In this document: in pieces, positions 8,821-16,490 of the stretch | How the letters are laid out: each line of letters starts with the position of its first letter | Position numbering within the stretch: the stretch's first letter is position 1 | Assembly: GCA_003576905.1 (NCBI GenBank) | Contig: QEVG01000009.1 | Coordinates: 62,001 to 126,000, forward strand | Direction of reading: 5' to 3' | Origin: Planctomycetota bacterium | Lineage (GTDB): Bacteria > Planctomycetota > Phycisphaerae > UBA1845 > UTPLA1 | Length of the DNA: 64,000 nt | Translations under genes and position numbers: made by a program | Notes under the pieces: generated by a model | Told to the model about the DNA's origin: nothing | Database searches by the model: none | Seen by the model: only the letters and a program-made list of their open reading frames with translations

Positions 8821-9521
8821 ACATGGCCCTGATCGAATGCCGCAACCTGTCAAAGTCCTATTTCAAGGGCGACCTCGAGATCACGCCGCTCGCCGGGCTG
8901 GATCTCGACGTCGAACAGGGCGAGTTTGTCGCGCTGATGGGTCCTTCGGGCAGCGGAAAGTCCACTCTTCTGAATCTTATCGCCGGTATCGACGCGCCGA
9001 CCTCCGGGAGTCTGCGGATTGACGGTCGCGAGCTGACGGGCATGTCACGCGGGCAACTTGCCACCTGGCGCAGCGATTATGTCGGCTACATTTTTCAGCT
9101 TTACAACCTCGTTCCGACGTTGACCGCGTATGAAAACGTCGAGCTGCCGCTGCTACTGCATCCGCTGTCGCGCCGCGAGCGGCACGAAAAGGTCGCGTTC
9201 TCGCTGTCGCTCGTCGGCCTGGCGGACCGGCACGACCACTTTCCGAGGCAACTGTCCGGCGGCCAGGAGCAGCGCGTCGCCATTGCCCGGGCGATCGTTA
9301 CCGATCCCAGGATCATCGTGGCCGACGAGCCGACGGGGGATCTCGATGCGGCTTCCGCGACCGCCATCATGGAACTGCTCGTCGGGCTGAATCGGGACCT
9401 TGGCAAGACGCTGATCCTGGTGACGCACGACCCCCGGACCGCGTCCTTCGCGGGGCGCGTGCTTCATCTGGAAAAAGGGCGGCTTATCGAGTCGGCGAGC
9501 CAGGAGCCGGCGCGGGCCTGA
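8817..9521 (+). CDS. ABC transporter ATP-binding protein, MacB/LolD type
   Basis: Nucleotide-binding subunit of a type VII (MacB/FtsX-like) transporter. Walker A is GPSGSGKST (residues 42-50), the Q-loop is IFQLYNLVP, the ABC signature is [15 protein letters not shown], Walker B is [13 protein letters not shown], and the switch His is in LVTHD. The phrase [18 protein letters not shown] is typical of LolD/MacB ATPases. I use the GTG at 8817, which overlaps the adaptor stop; an ATG two codons later (8823) is equally possible. Two separate permease genes follow, so the MacB polypeptide is split here into one ATPase and two membrane subunits. Confidence 0.94.
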   Translation: MNMALIECRNLSKSYFKGDLEITPLAGLDLDVEQGEFVALMGPSGSGKSTLLNLIAGIDAPTSGSLRIDGRELTGMSRGQLATWRSDYVGYIFQLYNLVPTLTAYENVELPLLLHPLSRRERHEKVAFSLSLVGLADRHDHFPRQLSGGQEQRVAIARAIVTDPRIIVADEPTGDLDAASATAIMELLVGLNRDLGKTLILVTHDPRTASFAGRVLHLEKGRLIESASQEPARA

Positions 9522-9542
9522 TCGACCCGGCAGAGGTGCGGA

Positions 9543-10700
9543 ATGATGTTTCGTTCACGCTTTATCCCCTTTGTCATCCGGCAGGCGACGCGCAGCCGGA
9601 CGCGCAGTGCGCTGACGGCCTCAGGTGTCGCCGCCGCGATGTTCCTGTTCAGCGCAGTGCAGGCGATGCAGGCCGGCGCCGAGCGGGCCACGAAAACCAG
9701 CGCCGGCGACACGAAGCTCGTCGTGTATCGAAAGGACCGATACTGCCCCTTCACGAGCCGAATGCCGCAATCCTACGCGCCGCGGATCGCGGCCATCGAG
9801 GGTGTCGGCAGCGTGGTTCCCGTGCGCATCGCGGTAAGCAACTGCCGAACCAGCCTGGACGTGGTCACGTTTCGCGGCGTGCCGGCGGACGCGTTTGTGC
9901 GCGACATCGCACCGGAGCTCGAGATCACCAGCGGGTCGCTGGAGGAGTGGCAGCGGCGCTCCGATGCGGCGCTCCTTGGGGAGACCCTTGCGCGGCGACG
10001 CGGCCTGTCCGTGGGCGATCGGTTCGATGCCGCCGGGGTGACGGTATATGTCGCGGGGTGTTTTCGATCCAGTGAGCCGCAGCACCAGAGCGTGGGATAC
10101 GTTCATCTTGACTTTCTGCAATACGCCTCCGGAAGTCGCAGCGGCGGATACGTCACGCAGTTCGACGTCCGCGTGGCCGACCCGCAACAGCTGGAGCGCG
10201 TTGCTGAGGCAATCGACGCGGAATTCGCGGCCGATCCGGAACCAACGCACACACGGAGCGAACAGGCATTCGTCGAGCAGGCGGCCGCGGATGTTCTCGA
10301 GATCGTCTCCTTTACCCGATGGCTCGGCTGGGGCTGTCTGCTGGCCGTACTGGCCCTTATCGGAAATGCCATCGTACTGGCTGTACAGGATCGCGTCCGC
10401 CAGAACGCGGTGCTTCAGACGCTTGGTTTTACCGAGCGGCTGGTGGCGCAGCTGATCGTGGCCGAGGGCCTTTTCCTGAGCCTGGTCGGAGGGGCTGTCG
10501 GAACGCTGGCGGCGTGGTCCATCCTGTGGTGGGGCGGGTGGAACCTATCGGTCGAGGGACTCAGCGTGCCGATTCTGACGGACGCGGGCGTTATCGTGCG
10601 CGGTCTGATGATTTCAGCGATTCTCGGGGTCGCGGCGGGGCTGTTTCCTGCCTGGCAGGCCTCGCGCCAATCCATTGTCGCGTGCCTGCGATCCACGTGA
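9543..10700 (+). CDS. FtsX/MacB-type ABC transporter permease (first)
   Basis: A 385-aa permease with the four-helix MacB plan: one N-terminal membrane helix (ALTASGVAAAMFLFSAVQAM), a periplasmic domain of about 220 residues, then three C-terminal helices (LGWGCLLAVLALIGNAIVLAV, AEGLFLSLVGGAVGTLAAWSIL, GLMISAILGVAAGLFPAWQAS). The cytoplasmic RVRQNAVLQTLGFTERLVAQLIVAEG and the terminal PAWQASR motifs are characteristic of the family. The periplasmic part has a few cysteines (DRYCPF, SNCRT, AGCF). It lies 21 bases after the ATPase gene. The substrate is unknown. The neighbouring Cys-rich proteins hint at metals or thiol compounds, which is inference. Confidence 0.88.
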   Translation: MMFRSRFIPFVIRQATRSRTRSALTASGVAAAMFLFSAVQAMQAGAERATKTSAGDTKLVVYRKDRYCPFTSRMPQSYAPRIAAIEGVGSVVPVRIAVSNCRTSLDVVTFRGVPADAFVRDIAPELEITSGSLEEWQRRSDAALLGETLARRRGLSVGDRFDAAGVTVYVAGCFRSSEPQHQSVGYVHLDFLQYASGSRSGGYVTQFDVRVADPQQLERVAEAIDAEFAADPEPTHTRSEQAFVEQAAADVLEIVSFTRWLGWGCLLAVLALIGNAIVLAVQDRVRQNAVLQTLGFTERLVAQLIVAEGLFLSLVGGAVGTLAAWSILWWGGWNLSVEGLSVPILTDAGVIVRGLMISAILGVAAGLFPAWQASRQSIVACLRST

Positions 10701-10773
10701 GCAATGGTGTCCAATTGATGTCGCCGGCCAGGCAGGGCCGACGGGCCGCCGATGGATGAGATTGGGTAATGCG

Positions 10774-11937
10774 ATGCGATTGCTACCTTTCGAATACGCG
10801 GTGAGGAGCCTGGGGCGGTCGCCCGTGCGACTGGCCGCGAGCCTATTGGGCAGCGGACTCGTCGTGCTCATCCTCATTGCGGCCGCGGCGTTCGTGCGCG
10901 GCTTGGAGAAGAGCCTCGCGGTCACGGGCGAGCCGGACAACGTCATTCTCCTGGGAGCGGGCAGCGAGGAGAGCATCGAGCGAAGCCAGATCGACGGGGC
11001 GACAGCTTCTCTCGTCGAAGCGGCAATTCCCGGCATCCGCCGCCGGATGGGCATGGGATACGTCTCTCCAGAGGTTCACATGGCCGTCAGCCTGCGGCTT
11101 CGCTCCGATTCGCCGGAACTGCCTGGCGTCCTGCGGGGAATCACAAACGCGGCGTTCCTCGTGCACCCGGCCGTACGAATCATCGAGGGACGGGCCCCGG
11201 CGCCGGGCGAGGATGAGATGATTGTCGGCTCTCTGGCCCATACGCGACTCGGCGTCTCTTCTTCGAATCTTGCGATCGGCCGGACGCTCTGGTTCGACGG
11301 GAGGCCGTGGGAGATCGTCGGCCGGTTTTCGGCGCCGCGCACGGTGATGGACGCGGAAATCTGGCTGCCGCTCCGGGGCATGCAGATCGCGGCCAAGCGC
11401 GACAGTTTCTCCTGTGTCGTGCTGACGCTCGGCGAGGCGGAGTTCGCGGATGTCGACGCCTTCTGCAAACAGCGGCTTGACCTGGAGCTGGTGGCAATTC
11501 CCGAGACGCACTATTACGCGAGGCTTCTCGATTTCTACCGGCCCGTGCGGGCGATGGTGTGGGTCACGGCCGCGCTGATCGCGATGGCTGGTGTATTTGG
11601 CGGTCTGAACACCATGTACGCGGCGTTTTCGGCCCGCGTGCGCGAACTGGGGACGCTTCAGGCCCTCGGGTTCTCCCGAACGGCGATCGTGATCAGCCTG
11701 GTGCAGGAATCGGTGCTCGTTACGGCGATCGGCGCGCTGGCGGCAGCGGGCCTGGGGCTATTGGTCTTTCAAGGCGCGGCAGTCAAGTTTTCGATGGGCG
11801 CGTTTGGAATGATGGTGGATGCCCCGGTGATGGCATTCGCCTTCGCGGCCGGTTTTTTGCTGGGTGTGATCGGCGCGCTGCCGCCCGCGTGGCGATGTCT
11901 TCGGCTCCCTGTGCCCGTGGCCGTGCGGAGCGAGTAG
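10774..11937 (+). CDS. FtsX/MacB-type ABC transporter permease (second)
   Basis: Second membrane subunit of the same transporter, same fold as the gene before it: an N-terminal helix (LAASLLGSGLVVLILIAAAAFV), a large periplasmic domain, then three helices (AMVWVTAALIAMAGVFGGLNTMYAAF, SLVQESVLVTAIGALAAAGLGLLVF, APVMAFAFAAGFLLGVIGALPPAW). The cytoplasmic signature is RVRELGTLQALGFSRTAIVISL, and it ends with PAWRCLRLPV. The frame is open from 10675. I start at MRLLPFEYAVRSLGRS (10774) because this is the usual permease beginning; the ATG at 10756 is the main alternative, and neither has a convincing ribosome-binding site. Two different permeases imply a heterodimeric membrane part. Confidence 0.87.
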   Translation: MRLLPFEYAVRSLGRSPVRLAASLLGSGLVVLILIAAAAFVRGLEKSLAVTGEPDNVILLGAGSEESIERSQIDGATASLVEAAIPGIRRRMGMGYVSPEVHMAVSLRLRSDSPELPGVLRGITNAAFLVHPAVRIIEGRAPAPGEDEMIVGSLAHTRLGVSSSNLAIGRTLWFDGRPWEIVGRFSAPRTVMDAEIWLPLRGMQIAAKRDSFSCVVLTLGEAEFADVDAFCKQRLDLELVAIPETHYYARLLDFYRPVRAMVWVTAALIAMAGVFGGLNTMYAAFSARVRELGTLQALGFSRTAIVISLVQESVLVTAIGALAAAGLGLLVFQGAAVKFSMGAFGMMVDAPVMAFAFAAGFLLGVIGALPPAWRCLRLPVPVAVRSE

Positions 11938-12004
11938 AGCGTTCGCCCTTGTTTGTCACGGCGGAGCGGAAAAGGAAACGGCGTGCGTGTGAAAGGAGTT
12001 TTCG

Positions 12005-12604
12005 ATGAGATCCGTCAATTGTGATCGGGTGAATCCGCCCGTCGACGGCGGGGCGCGGCGCGCGCCCCGAGGCCTTGTCCTCCTTGCGGTCGCATGTGCC
12101 GGTGTATCGCTTGCCGCCTGCGACCGATCCTCGGCGACAAGCAGCGGCGATGCGACCGCGTCCCAAAACGATGCCGCGGTTCCGGCCGGGCTTTTTGTCG
12201 ATGCCGCTCCAAGCGGGGCGCGTGACGTCATCCCCGCCAAACAGCAGGCCCAGGCGGGAGAGTCGATCGTGGTCCACGGAAGGATTGGAGGAAGCCGGTC
12301 GCCCTTCGTCGAAGGCCGCGCGATCTTCACGCTGGCAGACATGAGCCTGCCACCCTGCAGCGACAACCCCGACGATGCCTGCGCCACGCCCTGGGATTAT
12401 TGCTGCGAACCCGTCGACAAGCTGATGAAGGGCACGATTACGGTGCAGGTCGCCGACGAGGCCGGCGCGCCCCTAAGAGTTACTCTGGAATCGCGGGGCG
12501 GTCTCCGGCCGCTTGCCGAGGTGACGGTGGAAGGCCGAATCGCCCAGAAAACGGGGGATAGCGCCATGGTCCTGAATGCGAGCCGCATATTCGTTGGGAA
12601 ATAG
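12005..12604 (+). CDS. Putative lipoprotein with a beta-rich domain, last gene of the efflux set
   Basis: A 199-aa lipoprotein: positively charged start, hydrophobic LVLLAVACAGVSLAAC with the lipobox LAAC, and a low-complexity linker. The domain from about residue 85 (GESIVVHGRIGGSR and REST-like alternation through LAEVTVEGRI) looks like a small OB-fold or beta-barrel. It carries a Cys cluster, PPCSDNPDDACATPWDYCCEP (about 119-139). AAGGAG stands just before the ATG. It follows the second permease by 67 bases on the same strand, so it may be a cell-envelope partner of the efflux system, perhaps a ligand-binding component. I do not recognise a named family, and both the fold and the link to efflux are inferred. 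Confidence 0.6.
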   Translation: MRSVNCDRVNPPVDGGARRAPRGLVLLAVACAGVSLAACDRSSATSSGDATASQNDAAVPAGLFVDAAPSGARDVIPAKQQAQAGESIVVHGRIGGSRSPFVEGRAIFTLADMSLPPCSDNPDDACATPWDYCCEPVDKLMKGTITVQVADEAGAPLRVTLESRGGLRPLAEVTVEGRIAQKTGDSAMVLNASRIFVGK

Positions 12605-12715
12605 GGCCGGCCCGGGGGCCATTGTGCCCTTCCGCGCGTGCAATGCTGGATGGAGTTCGCGGCCGCGCGTTATACTGCGTTGGTTCGGAGAGAGGCACGA
12701 AAGGCGGAACTAGGG

Positions 12716-13849
12716 ATGGCGACTACCACGGCTCAGCAGAAGGCGTCGGCCCCCGCGCCGGCGGCGGATTTCCTTCCCCTTCAGGGTATCGACCACGTTG
12801 AGTTTTACGTGGGCAATGCCCATCAGGCGGCGCACTACTACCGGCTCATGTTTGGGTTCGACATCGTCGCCTACCGGGGGCTCGAAACCGGCGACCGGCT
12901 GAAGACGAGCTATGTGCTGGAGCAGGGAAAGATACGCTTTGTGCTGAGCACGGCCCTGACGCCCGACCACGAGATCGCTCGGCATTGCCAGCTTCACGGC
13001 GACGGCGTTAAGTCCATCGCGTTCCTGGTCAACGACGTGGACGCGTCGATTGCAGCGGTGAAGCAGCGGGGCGCAACAGTGGTTACCCCTCCGCAGATGT
13101 TGAAAGATGAGCATGGCGAATGGAAATGCGCCTCGATCCGCACGTACGGCGAGACGCTTCACGGTTTCGTCGAGCGGCGGAATTACAAGGGGCCCTTCGC
13201 GCCCGGCTTCGTAAAATTCTCCGCCCCCGCGGCCCGGCCCGTCGGACTCGCGGCCATTGATCACATCGTGGGCAACGTCGAACTCGGCGCGATGAACCAC
13301 TGGGTGAATTTCTACGCGAACGTGCTCGGCTTTTCGCAGCTCGCGCAGTTCACCGACGACGACATCAGCACGGAATACAGTGCCCTCATGAGCAAGGTGA
13401 TGCAGAACGGCACCGGGCGCATCAAGTTCCCCATCAATGAACCCGCCGAAGGGAAGAAAAAGAGCCAGATCGAGGAGTATCTCGACTATTACCAAACCCC
13501 CGGCGTGCAGCACATCGCCATGAACACCGCGGACATCTGCAAGACCGTTCGCGAACTGCGCGACCGCGGCGTTCAGTTTCTGCGCGTGCCGGATACTTAT
13601 TACGAGAGCCTGCCCGGCCGCGTCGGCAAGATCGACTCTGATTACCGCGAGTTGCAGGATCTGGGCATACTTGCCGATCGTGACGACGAGGGCTACCTGC
13701 TCCAGATCTTCACGCGACCGGTGGAAGACCGGCCGACGCTTTTTTACGAAATCATCGAAAGACACGGCTCACGGGGCTTTGGCGTCGGCAACTTCAAAGC
13801 GCTCTTCGTCTCGATCGAAGAAGAGCAGCGGCGGCGCGGCAATCTCTGA
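12716..13849 (+). CDS. hppD: 4-hydroxyphenylpyruvate dioxygenase
   Basis: Non-heme Fe(II) enzyme that converts 4-hydroxyphenylpyruvate to homogentisate in tyrosine and phenylalanine breakdown. Two vicinal-oxygen-chelate halves are visible. The N-terminal one starts GIDHVEFYVGNA. The catalytic C-terminal one holds the iron ligands, a His in AIDHIVGNV, a His in VQHIAMNT, and a Glu in LFYEIIER. The conserved C-terminal GFGVGNFKALFVSIEEEQRRRG closes the active site. Length, 377 aa, fits bacterial and animal enzymes. I start at the ATG at 12716, which has an AAGGCGG/AGGG region upstream; the open frame continues back to 12638 with unrelated residues. Hydroxymandelate synthase is the related alternative, but the tail favours HPPD. 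Confidence 0.95.
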   Translation: MATTTAQQKASAPAPAADFLPLQGIDHVEFYVGNAHQAAHYYRLMFGFDIVAYRGLETGDRLKTSYVLEQGKIRFVLSTALTPDHEIARHCQLHGDGVKSIAFLVNDVDASIAAVKQRGATVVTPPQMLKDEHGEWKCASIRTYGETLHGFVERRNYKGPFAPGFVKFSAPAARPVGLAAIDHIVGNVELGAMNHWVNFYANVLGFSQLAQFTDDDISTEYSALMSKVMQNGTGRIKFPINEPAEGKKKSQIEEYLDYYQTPGVQHIAMNTADICKTVRELRDRGVQFLRVPDTYYESLPGRVGKIDSDYRELQDLGILADRDDEGYLLQIFTRPVEDRPTLFYEIIERHGSRGFGVGNFKALFVSIEEEQRRRGNL

Positions 13850-13897
13850 GGCGGATCCCCGAGATTTGTCAAAACCGGCCCGCCGAGAGAAGCACGC

Positions 13898-15034
13898 GTG
13901 GAACTGTTCGACGTCATCGTGGTCGGTTTGGGCGCCATGGGCAGCGCGGCCTGTTGCGCCCTCGCGCGGCAGGGGCTGGCGACGCTCGGGATCGAACAGT
14001 TCGACATCGGGCACGAGTTCGGCAGCTCACACGGTCACACTCGCGTCATTCGCAAGGCGTACTTCGAGGATCCACGATACGTGCCGATGGCGCGCCAGGC
14101 CTTCACGCTCTGGCGTGCGCTTGAGGCGGCATCGGGCGAAGAGCTCCTTCACGCATCCGGCTGCCTGAACCTCGGCCCGCCGGCGCATCCGTGCGTTCAG
14201 GGCGTACGCACGAGCGCCGAAAAGCACGGGCTCCCATTCGAAATGCTCAGCGCCGCGGAGATTCACGTACGCTGGCCCGCCATGGAGCCGAATCCCGGCG
14301 ACGTCGGTGTTTATGAGGAGGACGCAGGATTTCTGTATCCCGAAAAGTGCATCGCGGCACTGGTCGCCGCCGCACGATCGCAGGGATGCCGTTTCGAGAT
14401 TCGGCGAAAGGTAATGCAATGGCGACCCGATGGCGATTCGGTCGTCGTCGAGACGGACGGCGGGGAGCACCGATGCCGTCATCTTGTCATAACGGCGGGA
14501 CCGTGGTTGCCTCAACTGGCCGCGAACCTGCGGCTTCCGCTGCGCGTGGAGCGCCAGGTACAGACGTGGTTCAATCCCAGGCGGCCCGAGCTCTTTGCCG
14601 TCGGTCATTTCCCGATCTTCATTCATTTCCTGGGCGATCGCTCCTATTACGGTATCCCGGCCGGTGAACGTCCGTGGGTGAAAATCGCCCGGCACCACGG
14701 CGGGTTGTTCACGACCGCGGATACGGTCAATCGGTCGGTGACGCCCGCCGACGAAGCGGACATCCGCTGTTACATCCAGCGGCATCTTCCTTTTGCCGAC
14801 GGCCCGTTGATGGAGGCCAAGGTCTGCCTTTACACGAATACACCGGACGATCATTTCATCATCGATCGTCATCCGGACAGCGCGAATGTGGTGATAGCCG
14901 GCGGGTTCTCCGGGCATGGCTTCAAATTCGCGCCCGTCGTCGGGCAGATGCTCTGCGACATGGTCGTACGGGGTTCCGATCAGCCGCCGATGGACATGTT
15001 CTCGATCGGGCGGTTCCCAAGGGGTCTGCGCTGA
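13898..15034 (+). CDS. Sarcosine-oxidase/N-methyl-amino-acid oxidase-type flavoprotein (MSOX/SolA)
   Basis: FAD-dependent amine oxidase of the monomeric sarcosine oxidase family, which oxidises N-methyl or cyclic amino acids with release of H2O2. The Rossmann motif is GLGAMGSAA (residues 10-18), followed by the family signature SSHGHTRVIRKAYFED. The covalent-FAD cysteine appears as Cys310 in AKVCLYTNTPDDHF, and the C-terminal flavin loop is GFSGHGFKFAPVVGQ. Length, 378 aa, is normal. The start is GTG at 13898. It lies 48 bases after hppD on the same strand, so the two may be co-transcribed. The substrate could be sarcosine, pipecolate or N-methyltryptophan; the sequence does not decide. Confidence 0.92.
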   Translation: MELFDVIVVGLGAMGSAACCALARQGLATLGIEQFDIGHEFGSSHGHTRVIRKAYFEDPRYVPMARQAFTLWRALEAASGEELLHASGCLNLGPPAHPCVQGVRTSAEKHGLPFEMLSAAEIHVRWPAMEPNPGDVGVYEEDAGFLYPEKCIAALVAAARSQGCRFEIRRKVMQWRPDGDSVVVETDGGEHRCRHLVITAGPWLPQLAANLRLPLRVERQVQTWFNPRRPELFAVGHFPIFIHFLGDRSYYGIPAGERPWVKIARHHGGLFTTADTVNRSVTPADEADIRCYIQRHLPFADGPLMEAKVCLYTNTPDDHFIIDRHPDSANVVIAGGFSGHGFKFAPVVGQMLCDMVVRGSDQPPMDMFSIGRFPRGLR

Positions 15035-15194
15035 GGCGTGAACGGGCCTCGGGCTCGTACTCTCGCTATCTCGCACGCGTGAAACTATACTGACGGTTTC
15101 GTTGAAACAGGTGGCATCGCGAGGGTGCGGTGCCGCACGCCTGTTCAGAATTGCGGCCGTCCTGGTTTGCGTGGTCGCCTGCCTTGCGAGTCGT

Positions 15195-16478
15195 ATGCCC
15201 TATTTTTTCGCCGAGGAGGAGTTGCTCGATCGCGATGGGATTGTCGCCGTTCAGCGGCGGAAATTCGCAGCGATGGTGCGCGCGGTTCTGGCCGGAAACG
15301 CATTCTATCGGGGCAAACTCGCCGACGTGCAGTCCTCGCAGACGGACGTCGCCGTAGAATCGTTTCCTTTCACGACGCGCGCGGAATTGCAGCAGGACCA
15401 GATAAGTCACTCGCCTTTTGGCACGAACCTGACGTTTTCCCTCGACCAGTACACACGTCTTCATCAGACTTCAGCAAGCTTCGGCGAGCCGCTGCGCGTT
15501 CTTGATCGCAATGCGGACTGGGAATGGTGGCGGCGATGCTGGGGCATCATCTACCGCGGCGCAGGCGTTGAGCCGGGCGATCGATTCTTTTTTCCGTTCT
15601 CGTTCGGTCCATTCATCGGTTTTTGGGCCGCGTTTGAGAGCGCAGTGGCGATGGGGAACATGTGTCTGCCCGCCGGGGGAATGACCACCAGCGCCCGGCT
15701 CCGATCCATTGTGGATCACAAAGTCACGGTTATCTGTTGCACACCCACCTATGCTCTTCGGATGGCAGAGGCGGCCAGGGAGGAAGGGGTGAATCTCGCG
15801 GGCTCGGCCGTTCGGCTGCTTATTGTCGCAGGCGAACCGGGCGGGAGCATTCCGTCCACGCGCACTGCCATTGAAGCGGCGTTCACCGCGCGCGTCGTCG
15901 ATCACGCCGGGGCCACCGAAGTCGGTCCGCATAGTTTTGAATGCGTCGAGTCGCCGGGCGGCGTCCACTTTATTGAGAGCGAGTTCATCGTCGAGGCGAT
16001 CGACCCCCGCTCGGGGAACACCGTCGGTGAGGGTGAAGAGGGCGAGCTTGTCGTCACAAACTTGGGCCGATGGGGCATGCCGGTGATCCGCTACCGTACA
16101 GGAGACCTCGTGCGCCTGCGACGGGGCCAATGCCGTTGCGGCCGCCACTTTGCGCGAGCGGAGGGCGGGATCCTTGGGCGGATTGACGACATGATTTTCA
16201 TTCGCGGCAACAACGTGTATCCTGCCCAGATTGAAGACATCATGCGCGGAATAGATGGACTTGCGGAGTATCGCATCCATGTGTGCCGGCGGGGCGCGCT
16301 CAATGACCTGGCCCTGGAACTGGAGCCCCTGCCGGGGGTGGACGCCGGCGCCGTCCAGCGGCGAGCGGAAAAGGCGATTCAGGATCGGTTTCACTTCCGG
16401 CCCTCGGTTCGCCTGGCTCCTCCGGGCACCTTGCCGCGATTTGAGATGAAGGCCAGACGAGTTGTACGCGAAGCATAG
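15195..16478 (+). CDS. Phenylacetate-CoA ligase-like AMP-forming enzyme (PaaK/CapK family)
   Basis: Adenylate-forming enzyme that would activate an aryl or acyl carboxylate. The N-terminus (FAEEELLDRDGIVAVQRRKFAAMVRAVLAGNAFYRGKL) matches the PaaK start. Further motifs are HQTSASFGEP (in place of the usual STGTTGxP), DHAGATEVGP (the YGxTE-type motif), GELVVTNLGRWGMPVIRYRTGDL, a Cys pair QCRCGRHF, and the hinge GRIDDMIFIRGNNVYPAQIED. The C-terminal lid is complete. I start at the ATG at 15195, which gives a family-like N-terminus. A TTG at 15102 would add a signal-like hydrophobic stretch that I think is chance. The altered P-loop means substrate and activity are uncertain, so I do not call it paaK. 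Confidence 0.8.
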   Translation: MPYFFAEEELLDRDGIVAVQRRKFAAMVRAVLAGNAFYRGKLADVQSSQTDVAVESFPFTTRAELQQDQISHSPFGTNLTFSLDQYTRLHQTSASFGEPLRVLDRNADWEWWRRCWGIIYRGAGVEPGDRFFFPFSFGPFIGFWAAFESAVAMGNMCLPAGGMTTSARLRSIVDHKVTVICCTPTYALRMAEAAREEGVNLAGSAVRLLIVAGEPGGSIPSTRTAIEAAFTARVVDHAGATEVGPHSFECVESPGGVHFIESEFIVEAIDPRSGNTVGEGEEGELVVTNLGRWGMPVIRYRTGDLVRLRRGQCRCGRHFARAEGGILGRIDDMIFIRGNNVYPAQIEDIMRGIDGLAEYRIHVCRRGALNDLALELEPLPGVDAGAVQRRAEKAIQDRFHFRPSVRLAPPGTLPRFEMKARRVVREA

Positions 16479-16490
16479 GGAAACCAAACG

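Noticed and set aside
15102-15194. A signal peptide on the PaaK-like protein
   Set aside because: The hydrophobic stretch only appears if the TTG at 15102 is used. The ATG at 15195 gives the normal family N-terminus and these enzymes are cytoplasmic.
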